A stretch of 64,000 nucleotides of DNA from Candidatus Odyssella thessalonicensis L13 (GTDB taxonomy: Bacteria > Pseudomonadota > Alphaproteobacteria > Paracaedibacterales > Paracaedibacteraceae): assembly GCF_000190415.1 (NCBI RefSeq), contig NZ_AEWF01000005.1, forward strand, positions 1 to 64,000, written 5' to 3'. The position numbers were made by a program, and so were the translations under genes. The notes below the pieces were generated by a model. That model worked only from the letters and a program-made list of their open reading frames with translations. It was not told where the DNA came from and did no database searches. This document shows positions 29,410 through 38,007 of this stretch, piece by piece. Positions within the stretch are counted from its first letter, which is position 1, and the number at the start of each line of letters is the position of its first letter.

Positions 29410-29606
29410 GGAGTATGAATTTAAGCATTATCAGCCCCATAAAATTTACAAAAAGAATTTATAAGTTCCCGGGCAGCCTGGTAAATAGGCAGAAGGGCCC
29501 CAAAGTATAAAATCACATGAATATTCAACTCAACCTTCCTTCTTCAATCCCATAAGCTTAAGAAAAGGATATAATTTGTCAAAGACTTAGCTAAAGGAGA
29601 GGACTC

Positions 29607-31117
29607 ATGTTCATAGGTCGAGTACTTACTGTTGCCCTGGTATGCTCTTATAGCGCTGATGCTCCCTATTGTATGGAAGTAGAAGGTCATCCAGGAAATA
29701 AAAGAACGCGAGAGGAGACGACCCCTCCTCTGTCAGAGAAAGAAATGCCTGCTCATAAGCGGCGACGCGCCACCCCAGACGAAAGTGCTCCCTCACGTCT
29801 TTTTAATCAACTAACAAATCTCTCAAAGGCTAATGCTCAAGCCTTCCAAAATGCAGATACCCCCTCGTTAGATCATAACTATGAACGTTTTAAACAGCTC
29901 ACCCAGTCAAAAGACTGGAGCGATAACGATTGGCAACAAGCTGTTCGAGATATCAGCGATTGGATTGTTGCCCCCTATACTTCCAACCCGATCAAAGGAC
30001 CTTCCCAGACAGATCCGCGTCAGATTATCGGTGGACATTTATTTTATCCGCCCGATATGAATGAGCTTTTGGCTTCTTATTACACAGAAAGTCTAATCGA
30101 AAGACGCGACCATATTAGGGGCCTGATTATTGCCACTAAATATCACAGTCCTGTTGCAGAGTATTATTTGACTCAGAAGTTAGCCAAGATATATAGTCGC
30201 AATTATGAAGACAGGGCAGAGGAAGGAAAGCCGCCTGTCACCTTCTTTGATAAGCATTTTAAGCATGCACTACAAGAGCTTGAGCAGTGCACAGAACATC
30301 CTGATGCTTGCCTTATCCTCGGACAAAATTATGCTCTAGATGACGACACACCGGGTATTGTAGATGATGATGATCATAAGGCACTTCAGCTATTTATCAG
30401 AGGAGGGGACGCACGTAATAAGCTTGAAGCATTAATTCTCAAGCAACTTGATGTCCGTATATTCTCTGAATCAGAGAGACCGACGATTGAAGATTTTCTC
30501 AAGCTTGCAGAGGAAGAAAGCTACGGTCCTGCTTATGTTGAAGCTGCTGAGATGGTGAAAGATCCTAGTAAAAAGATAGATTATCTCACTAAAGCCGTTG
30601 ATATCTGTCAGTTTTACCCCGCTTATGTTGATCTTGGTTATGTGTACAGATATAAAAAAATAGAGAACAAGCTCTTTTAGCCTTTGAAAATGCAGGTAAG
30701 CATGGTGTCTCCCATGGATATATTCTGTGTGCTGCTTTAATTGGGGATAATATTCACTCTTTTCCATTGCATATCCCTATCAGCGTTCTTAAAAAGCTTT
30801 CAGAACAGGAGAGAGAAAGAGTGGCTCACTACTATAGGCTTGCTGGCGAAGCCCATGATCCTGAGGGATGGTTACAACTTGCAAGCTTCTATTTTTCTTC
30901 TACCCAATTAGTTGAGGCTGATAAAGACAAAGAATCTTTGAGACAGCTCGGGTATGAAGCGCTAGAAGAAGGCATAAAATTAGGGTCACTAAACGCTTAT
31001 GAAAGAGTCTCGGCAGGGAGTTTTGCTTATAAGCTTCCGGAGCTTATCAAGAAATATGGACCTATGATCACCATAGATTACCATCGAGAAGTTGAAAGGC
31101 AACTGCAAGAGAAATAA
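29607..31117 (+). pseudogene. Exported protein with nuclear-localisation-like motifs, frameshifted at A7
   Basis: The first frame (29607-30680, 357 aa) starts with a signal peptide (to about SADA or YCME). It then has GNKRTREE and HKRRRATPDE, which resemble nuclear localisation signals, followed by helical TPR/Sel1-like sequence. At a run of seven A (30654-30660) the frame is lost. With eight A it continues REQALLAFENAGKHGVSHGY directly into the second frame that ends at 31117. The intact product would be about 503 aa. It may be a pseudogene, may be rescued by polymerase slippage, or may reflect a sequencing error. AGGAGAGGA precedes the ATG. Confidence 0.7.
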
Positions 31118-31188
31118 TTGCCCTTCCCCTTGAATATTACGCTTGAGTGCTTACCTGTAAAGAAAAGCTATTATTCAGGGGCCCTTTT

Positions 31189-31497
31189 ATGTGTGCTGTT
31201 TTTCAACGACTTTCCTTTTATCTTTTTATAGGTCTTACCCTCCAGGCTTCCTTTTCTCAGGAGGAGCATGACTATGCTAAAGTAATTGTCCATAATGTCG
31301 GACAAGGAAACTTTATTACTTTAGAAATTAAACAAAAGAGAGCCATTTCATCTAAGGAGGTGACTAAAAGCGAACAAGAAAAAGCAAGCATAAGTGGAGA
31401 TCCCGCCAATGCCTTAATTATCGTTGATTGCGGCAGCTCCTCCTATAAAAAAGAGTTAGCATATATGGCTGCAAAATCCGGTTTTCTTATTATATAG
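31189..31497 (+). pseudogene. Exported metallo-beta-lactamase-fold fragment
   Basis: Starting from ATG 31189 (with CAGGGG upstream), the product is 102 aa: a signal peptide (MCAVFQRLSFYLFIGLTLQA) and the opening strands of an MBL fold of the ComEC-like type, KVIVHNVGQGNFITLE and ALIIVDCGSSS. The metal-binding HxHxDH region is missing because the frame ends at 31497. The next gene begins 7 bp on. It is probably the remains of a secreted MBL hydrolase. Confidence 0.6.
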
Positions 31498-31504
31498 GTT
31501 TCGA

Positions 31505-32725
31505 ATGCTTAAAATTTATCTTTATAAATGCCTTTTAATCTTATCCGTTTCAACCTTCTCGATAAATTACTGTTGCTCACAAGAGGAGTCTTCAGAGAAA
31601 GCTGTCCCTTCTAAACGGGCCCATACAGAATTAGAGCAAGTAAGCCAAGCTGACACACAACCTGGAACTATTCCACCGAAAAAGCAAAAAACTGAGGAAA
31701 GAGGAACCTCTGAGAATAGAGAAGAAGAGGAAAGAGAAGCTACAGAGGAAGAGATAGAATCCAAACCCAGCGATTTTCTTCCGCCAGAACATTCTATTAC
31801 AAAAGCGGCGGATATTGGGACGTGGGTGGGTGATAAAGAAAATGGCATAGCAAATTTTCAGTTAAGTTATCAGGGAACATTAATCTCTGAAGAAATTAAG
31901 AAATGGCATCTGGAAATGGGAGCCCAGATTAACCAGATTATTAATTTGAGAGGTCTGAAGAAAAACAAAAATAATTATATTCGAGCAAGAATTGATATCG
32001 CCTATAGAAAGGGACAATCATATGAAATTAAGGGTGCCTCAATTCCTATCTTGTTTATTAGTGGTCACTCTAATCAAAGAGCCCGACAAAAAGTTGTACG
32101 TTTAGAACAAACAATAGCTCATATAACAAGTGACCCCAGTATTCCAATTGACAGCTATTATGATTGGGTAGATTTGGGAAAGGAAAACTATGAGGGTATT
32201 CGAAATAAACTCGAGCCTCTTTATGCTAGAATACCTGAACATGACCTTATAAACCCAGAATTGGTGGAGAAGGAAAAAGATTCTCTAATTAAAAGTACCT
32301 CTCATGCTTTTCAATTCTGGATACATAGCGAGGAGCCTTTAATACTTTACATTCTAGGGGAACCTGCAAAAAAAGCTAATAATACGGCTCTGACTCCTAC
32401 CTTCAGTGAAATAATGGGGAGCATTAAACTTCCAGAAGACGCTGTACCTAAGCTATGTATATTAAGTATGGTTTCCCGTAATGATTGTTGCACTCATTGT
32501 AGGCCTCTTCTGTTAGAGGCCATGGAACATCAGGACTTCTTCGATAACCACGTATTAGAAGGATTAAAACATAAAGCAACTGCAGGGCTGACTAAGATTT
32601 TACTGTATTCAGCGCTTAAGGAGTTTAAAATAAATAGACCCCAGGAAGGTTACTTGGAAGCTATTAATATACAGCGTGATAACAAGGTTCATTTCTTAAT
32701 GGCTGAGAATAAAGTAAGTCCATAA
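31505..32725 (+). CDS. Exported deaminase-like protein with nuclear-localisation-like motifs
   Basis: 406 aa. A signal peptide covers about residues 1-25 (ending YCCSQ; a lipobox is possible). Residues 30-90 are low-complexity, with PSKRAH and PPKKQKTEE, which resemble eukaryotic nuclear localisation signals, and an acidic run. The C-terminal half carries FWIHSEEPLILYI (His274-Ser-Glu276) and, 50 residues on, NDCCTHCRP with Cys329 and Cys332. The order H-x-E then C-x-x-C is the zinc-site signature of the cytidine-deaminase superfamily, and several toxin-type deaminases occur in Rickettsiales. The substrate is unknown. I infer an effector delivered to the host nucleus. Confidence 0.7.
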   Translation: MLKIYLYKCLLILSVSTFSINYCCSQEESSEKAVPSKRAHTELEQVSQADTQPGTIPPKKQKTEERGTSENREEEEREATEEEIESKPSDFLPPEHSITKAADIGTWVGDKENGIANFQLSYQGTLISEEIKKWHLEMGAQINQIINLRGLKKNKNNYIRARIDIAYRKGQSYEIKGASIPILFISGHSNQRARQKVVRLEQTIAHITSDPSIPIDSYYDWVDLGKENYEGIRNKLEPLYARIPEHDLINPELVEKEKDSLIKSTSHAFQFWIHSEEPLILYILGEPAKKANNTALTPTFSEIMGSIKLPEDAVPKLCILSMVSRNDCCTHCRPLLLEAMEHQDFFDNHVLEGLKHKATAGLTKILLYSALKEFKINRPQEGYLEAINIQRDNKVHFLMAENKVSP

Positions 32726-32755
32726 AAATAGAATTTATATTAAGGGAGTTATACA

Positions 32756-33445
32756 ATGAGGTATTTATCACTAACAATAGGGATTGTGAGTATGTTGATG
32801 AGCTTAAATGGGGCACTAAGTTCAGACGATTTCATCTCAAACATAAGAGGACCAGAAGAAAACAAGAAAATTGCTGAATCTATATTTGAAAAGGCAGGAA
32901 CAAGTGCTGATGTCAGCGCTTTGACTAGGGAAGAAAAAGAGTGGCTTTATGAAACTGAGCTTCTAGATTCGGTAAAAAAATCGCAACAGTATGGTTATTC
33001 TGATTCAGAAGACTTATCCAATGTTTTAGGAGAGCTAGCAGACTTTTATGACTATAAAGGACGAGGAGACCTGTCTAATGAGGTGCTTAAGATGAAAGCA
33101 GAACTCGATTTAAAGTGTGCTTTGATGGGGGATGAAGCTACTCTTGGTATATTTAATAGCATGATCAGAAGCAAAGAATTAGAAGACAGTTTCTTTCAAG
33201 AAATTATTAATCTTTATCAAGAGAATCCAGATGCCTTTGTTGACGGTAAATATAGCCATCTTATTGAAACAAATGGCTTTCAAGAGCATGTTACTTCCCT
33301 TGCCCAGGCTTATAAGAAGTCCTTTCCAGAGACGTTAAAAATCCGCCAACAAAATAATGTACCTATTATCCCTCTATATGATCAAGCCCTTCAACTAGAG
33401 CTACTAGAAAGAATAAAAAGAAGGAATAACCACCAGGGAGAATAA
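32756..33445 (+). CDS. Exported protein of unknown function
   Basis: 229 aa with a signal peptide (cut likely after ALS near residue 22). The rest is charged and helical, with no motif that I recognise. GGGAG precedes the ATG at 32756. It lies 30 bp after the deaminase-like gene, so the two are probably co-transcribed. An immunity or chaperone role is possible but is not shown by the sequence. Confidence 0.65.
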   Translation: MRYLSLTIGIVSMLMSLNGALSSDDFISNIRGPEENKKIAESIFEKAGTSADVSALTREEKEWLYETELLDSVKKSQQYGYSDSEDLSNVLGELADFYDYKGRGDLSNEVLKMKAELDLKCALMGDEATLGIFNSMIRSKELEDSFFQEIINLYQENPDAFVDGKYSHLIETNGFQEHVTSLAQAYKKSFPETLKIRQQNNVPIIPLYDQALQLELLERIKRRNNHQGE

Positions 33446-33566
33446 TCGATCTATCAAAAATTTGTTATATGTGGCAAGTAGCGGCTGGGCATGTGAATGG
33501 GTGTGTTATGCCCATACTCATTATGCCCCCCATGTTGCGTAACAAAGGAAACTTATACAAATAAAG

Positions 33567-34403
33567 GGCATCGTCAAGTTAACTAATCCATAGAATAAGA
33601 GTAAGATAGGTTCAAAGTCCTTTATATTAGAGTTAATGCATGCTTTTAAGCCAATCATCCAAGCGTCATCGATTCCCTGTTTCACTCATAAGTCAAGCTG
33701 TATGGCTCTATCACCATTTTAATCTTAGCTATAGAGATATTCAAGAACAAATGGCTTTCCGCGGGGTGACTGTGAGTCATGAGGCGATACGTTACTGGTG
33801 CCTCAAGTTTGCTCATCATTTCATCGATGTCATTAAGAAAAGAGAAAGAAGACTTAGTGATAAATGGCATTTAGATGAAATGAGCCTTAAGGTTAATGGT
33901 GAACCTTTTATTTTATGGCGTGCTGTTGATGAAAATGGAATAGAACTCGATGTTTTTCTTCAAAAGCGCCGCAACAAAGCCTCGGCTATTAGATTTTTCA
34001 GTCGATTACTTCGATCTTATCCTGCTCCTAGAGTCATTGTAACAGATAAGCTAAAAAGCTATGTCAAACCGATAAGATCCATGTGTCACCAAACAGAACA
34101 CCGCACTCATAAACGTCTAAACAACCGGGTAGAAAACGCCCATCAACCGACACGACGTAAAGAGAAATGTTTGATAAGATTTAAGTCAGCCCTAGGCGTC
34201 CAAAGGTTATTATCCTTGATGGGAAAGGTCAGGAATATCTTTGCTGTAGAGGTTAGTCGGTACAAAAGGAAAGCCGCAGACCAGAGGCTTGCCTTTACTG
34301 CCGCCAAAGCCCTATGGCTAGAGGCGGCATCCAACCTGATTTCTGCCTAAATTGCACTACTCTTACTCTCATCTTACCCTTTAGAAGTTAACTTGACGAT
34401 GCC
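33567..34403 (+). mobile_element. Complete IS6-type insertion sequence, 837 bp
   Basis: Perfect 18-bp terminal inverted repeats: GGCATCGTCAAGTTAACT at 33567-33584 and its reverse complement at 34386-34403. One transposase fills the element. The flanking 8 bp (AAATAAAG left, AAAAAATT right) are not identical, so no target duplication is seen. This fits an element that has recombined since insertion. The right end lies inside the resolvase C-terminal fragment and supplies its last codons. Confidence 0.85.
33640..34350 (+). CDS. IS6-family DDE transposase
   Basis: 236 aa, the usual length. The helix-turn-helix is LSYRDIQEQMAFRGVTVSHEAIRYW condensed around residues 28-53. The catalytic triad is visible as Asp in WHLDEMSLKV, Asp in VIVTDKLKSY and Glu in NNRVENAHQPTRRKEK. 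The start is ATG 33640. It appears intact and may be active. Fragments of related transposases lie at 9463-9650 and 37685-37815. Confidence 0.92.
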   Translation: MLLSQSSKRHRFPVSLISQAVWLYHHFNLSYRDIQEQMAFRGVTVSHEAIRYWCLKFAHHFIDVIKKRERRLSDKWHLDEMSLKVNGEPFILWRAVDENGIELDVFLQKRRNKASAIRFFSRLLRSYPAPRVIVTDKLKSYVKPIRSMCHQTEHRTHKRLNNRVENAHQPTRRKEKCLIRFKSALGVQRLLSLMGKVRNIFAVEVSRYKRKAADQRLAFTAAKALWLEAASNLISA

Positions 34404-34781
34404 AAAAAATTCTCCGCAAGATGTTAAATACTGATAGAGAGTGACTCGACTTATCCCGAGAGATTTAGCAATATGTGATTTCTTCTGTCCGCTAGCAATT
34501 CTTAGCAGCATGTCTTTTAATTGTTCCTCGGATAATGCCCGCTTTCTTCCCTTATAGACGCCTTTCTTTTTAGCAATCGCAATACCTTCCATTTGACGTT
34601 CGCGGATTAGAGCTCGTTCGAACTCTGCAAAGGCTCCCATAACTGAAAGGAGGAGGTGCACCATGGGGGAATTTTCGCCAGTAAAGGTTAAGCTTTCTTT
34701 AATAAATTGAACTTTGACTTCCTTTGCTGTCAATTCTTGAACAAGGCGCCTCAGATCGTCAAGGTTACGGGCGAGGGTTCC
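34404..34781 (-). pseudogene. Serine resolvase, C-terminal fragment
   Basis: The minus frame from about 34781 reads GTLARNLDDLRRLVQELTAK, then the typical HLLLSVMGAFAEFERALIRE, KKGVYKGRK and a C-terminal helix-turn-helix (SHIAKSLGISRVTLYQYL). The true end is replaced by the IS right end at 34403, so the last residues GIVKLTSKG are IS-encoded. The 5' side is cut by an IS-end-like GGTTCCGTTACAAAT (plus strand from 34776). It is the complementary half of the fragment at 28146-28370. Confidence 0.85.
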
Positions 34782-34782
34782 G

Positions 34783-35877
34783 TTACAAATCTGGAAATAG
34801 GGCGAATTGAGATTGCAGAGCGGCCTTTCTTGGGATACCTAAAGGGCCGCCTTTAACGGCTAGGGTTTTTAAGGTCCAGAGCTTCACTTTTTTACTTTTT
34901 ATTCGAAGCATTGCAACTGGACTTCCTAATTTTGCTGCCAACTCTAAATATTCCTCGTATTTATTCTTATCTTTGGGTCCGCCTCTTCCGTCTTGATACA
35001 TAAGGGCTAAGGTTAGGGCTGATTCGCCATGTCCACGAGCTGCTGCTTTTAAATAATATTCCCTCGCTTTCGAAAAATCCTGGTGAAAATCCTCAGAAAT
35101 TCTGCCCAAGAGAAAAAGAGCCACTGGCCAATGAATATCAGCAGCTTTCTCAAGATAACTCATAGCGGTAGCTTCACTTTTTTTCACTCCCACACCATAT
35201 AAGTGCATCAGGCCTAGAGTGACCATGGCCCTAGGCTCTCCACCCTGGGCAGCTTCTTCAAAATACCGCCTTGCTTTATCTGCGTCTTCAGAGACACCTA
35301 AACCCTGACTATATATTTCCCCTATATTATGCTTTGCTAGGCTATCTCCCAGCTGCGCAGCTTTTTCGTAATGCTTTAATGCTTGGGCGTAATCCTTTTC
35401 AATACCAAGGCCAAACCTATAAAAGGAGCCCAGGTTATTAAGGGCCTCTTTATGACCTAACTTAGCAGCTTGCTCGTACCATTCCTTTGCTTTGAAGTAA
35501 TCTCTTTCAACTCCCAGACCCTGCTGATAAAAGCTTCCTAATGTAAACATAGCTTTAGGCTCTCCTAATGCAGCCGCTTTTTGTGCATATTCGTAGGCTT
35601 TTTGGTGATCAACAGGAAAGTCGACTTCTTCCATTGTATACATATTTGCCAAGCGATCCATTAACTCTGTATTTCCCAATTCTGAAGCCTTTTCAAAGCA
35701 TTCTTTCGCTTTTAAGAAATTTTTAGCTCGTAAGAAAGTTAAACCTTGCTCATGAAATGCTTTTGAAATCCTTTCTTGATCTGTTGAGACTTTAGAAGGC
35801 CTTGTCAAAGCCAAGGCCTCACAACTATTATGGGAGTGAAGTAACATAATAAGACAGACGGTTAGAATGAGGCGCAT
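34783..35877 (-). CDS. Exported Sel1-repeat protein
   Basis: 364 aa. A signal peptide (MRLILTVCLIMLLHSHNSCEA) is followed by about eight Sel1 repeats of 36 residues (for example KAKEWYEQAAKLGHKEALNN, QALKHYEKAAQLGDSLAKHN) up to about residue 330. The last codons (ALFPDL) are encoded by an IS-end-like sequence, so the original C-terminus may have been replaced when the neighbouring resolvase was cut. No catalytic site is seen. It is probably a scaffold or effector. Confidence 0.85.
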   Translation of the reverse strand: MRLILTVCLIMLLHSHNSCEALALTRPSKVSTDQERISKAFHEQGLTFLRAKNFLKAKECFEKASELGNTELMDRLANMYTMEEVDFPVDHQKAYEYAQKAAALGEPKAMFTLGSFYQQGLGVERDYFKAKEWYEQAAKLGHKEALNNLGSFYRFGLGIEKDYAQALKHYEKAAQLGDSLAKHNIGEIYSQGLGVSEDADKARRYFEEAAQGGEPRAMVTLGLMHLYGVGVKKSEATAMSYLEKAADIHWPVALFLLGRISEDFHQDFSKAREYYLKAAARGHGESALTLALMYQDGRGGPKDKNKYEEYLELAAKLGSPVAMLRIKSKKVKLWTLKTLAVKGGPLGIPRKAALQSQFALFPDL

Positions 35878-36239
35878 AATAAAAGAATCCTTAATGCGTT
35901 ATAAATTAATAAAGCAAAGCGTTTTCCAAAAGTAGGTCCGTGCCAAACTAAAGATAAAATGATATTTAAACGCCAAGCAATCTCGATTGTAGTTAATTTT
36001 GCTAGGTCTAACAAGGCCATTGCTCAGTTTGAGCGGCGCCGCCGCATACCGCCGCAGGGAGCCTGCATAATATTTAGCTATGTTGGTAGTAAATGCGGTT
36101 CCGTTGCCAATTTTAGAGGAGTTGATAGTGGACCAAAACCTCTCACTGAAGTAAAAGACATTATTAGGCAAATGGAGCACCCCTATATATTTCATTCAAA
36201 TATTACCTTTCTGGCATTCGCTTTTAATGCAAAGGCCCT
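35878..36239. other. Intergenic stretch, nothing recognised
   Basis: 362 bp between the Sel1 gene and the decayed regulator. It includes a locally GC-rich patch near 36030-36065. Open frames exist on both strands but none resembles a family I know. Confidence 0.4.
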
Positions 36240-37665
36240 TCATAGCGTGGTTTTGCTTTGCCAATCCTTAATCTTATTTTGAATCCTTATAATATGAGGA
36301 GAATTCTCTGGAAAACGATCTTTTGCGATATCAAGAGATTTTTCTAGACATTTAATAGCTTGACTTTTAAGGTTTGTAAACTCCTGGATACCTTTTTTAC
36401 TTTCCAAGAGAGTGAGTTTTTTGAGGTACAAATCTGCTAAATTTTCTAAAACTTTATAATAGGTGGGATGTCTATCTTTTTGGTAAATCTTTAATGCCTT
36501 AAAAAAATTATTTTCAGCTGCTTCTAAATTACCTTTCAACATATAGACTTGCCCTAAACTGATCAACAACTGCGCTGTTTCTATATGATCTTTTCCATAC
36601 TCTGACTGGTAAGATTTGAGGCTTTTTTCATAAAGGATTTCTGCTTCTTCGTATTGGCGTAATCCCTTATAAGCATCTCCTAGATGCAATAAAATCCAGG
36701 CGACCTCCACATGATCTTCGGGATAATATTTCTTATAAATTATCAAGCTCTTTTTAAGTAGATCTCTAGCTTTCTGATAATCCCCTAAATTTGTGTATAC
36801 CATTGCTAAGTATGTTAAGCCCCAACCAATATCAATATGATCCTCAGGAAAGCACTTTTTATAAATAGCAAGGCTTTGTTCAATTAAATATTTAGCTTTT
36901 TCATAGTTTCCGAACTCTCTATTCATGTTTCCCATATGCCCTAAAACGCGAGCAATACGAAGATGATCTTTAGACGCATATTTCTTGTAAAGCGAGTAAC
37001 TTTGTTCATGTATACCTATAGATTTTTTATAATTACCAAGATCTCGGTATACAGTTCCTAGATATAAAAGAGCCTGAGCCTTACCGATGTAATTAGCAGA
37101 GCTATTTGTCTCGAAAATTGCAAGGCTTTGTTCAAGGACCTTCATCGCTTTCTCATACTCTCCTAGGTTTCTGTAAACGTCTCCTAAGTTTAGTAATGCC
37201 CAAGCAATTCCATCATAGTCATTGGGGAGATGGTTTTCGTAAATGTTAAGGCCTCTTATAATAAACTCTTTAGCTTTTCTACGATCACCTGTCGTCTTAA
37301 TGACAATACCTAAATAGACTAGAGTTTTAGCTTTTAAAGCATAGTTTTGATGGGTTAATTTATCTAAAGCTCGAAGAGCTTCTTCTAAGGTTTGGTGTGC
37401 TTCTTCATAATAACTAAGACAGTAATAAATATATCCTAAGCTACAAACTATCGATGCTCTCATACTATCTGTTAATAAGGTGTTATGTGTTAAGAACATC
37501 TTACAATGGGTGATTAAAGGCTTTATTTTTTCTAGATCATCTTTATCTAGTTGAATACCTCGCTCCGTTTAGGCTTTAATTAGAATCTCAAGCTTAGGGA
37601 AATCAGATATCCTTCTGGGTACATTTAGAATATTAAGAAGACTATTGCATATAATAAGCCTGGTG
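36240..37665 (-). pseudogene. Third LuxR/NB-ARC/TPR regulator copy, decayed
   Basis: The open part (37499-36240, 419 aa) is all TPR and aligns along its length with the C-terminal region of the regulators at 888-4340 and 44505-47966 (ALLNLGDVYRNLGEYEKAMK, ALLYLGTVYRDLGNYKKSIG). Upstream in frame the similarity goes on: KDDLEKIKPLITHCK, then a TAA, and before it LLNILNVPRRIS, equivalent to LLDSQNIPKDLL of the intact copies. HTH, membrane span and NB-ARC are gone. A transposase scrap begins just beyond. Any expressed piece would be a lone TPR protein. Confidence 0.75.
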
Positions 37666-37684
37666 AAATAGGGCTTTACGATTA

Positions 37685-37815
37685 GAAATGATTTGTGGAA
37701 GCGTCGCTTTAGCGGCTTTTGGTATTTGCGTTACTCAGTTAACTACCGTAATCTTAGAGAAATGATGGAGGAACATTGTGTAAAAGTTGCCCATGCTACC
37801 TGTCGCTACTTAACT
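37685..37815 (+). pseudogene. IS6-family transposase fragment, N-terminal
   Basis: Reads LWKRRFSGFWYLRYSVNYRN, then LREMMEEHCVKVAHAT, which is the pattern of the N-terminal helix-turn-helix of IS6-family transposases (WYLRYSLSYRDLEEMM). The rest of the open frame to 38100 is unrelated and overlaps the AAA gene. It marks the breakpoint that removed the front of the regulator copy. Confidence 0.65.
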
Positions 37816-38007
37816 ATAAACACCATTTCTCTTAGATTACTTTTTAAACTTGTAGAATTAGTATTAACCATTACTAATTTTAAAGCCGAGTGTTCTATAA
37901 AGCAGTTACTGAAAAAAGCAACTAGAAACCCTTTCCTGGAAAATTTTATGCTATCTAAATACCGGGACTTGAAAGATCCCAGAAAGGATTTAAATACTTT
38001 TTTCGCC

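Noticed and set aside
28370..34781. A simple inversion that would rejoin the two resolvase halves
   Set aside because: Both halves keep the same 27 nt and differ by one base, so a clean inversion of one gene does not explain them; two copies or a more complex event are needed.
35899..36282. Overlapping open frames on both strands near 36 kb
   Set aside because: No recognisable motif, no ribosome site, and they overlap the end of the decayed regulator.
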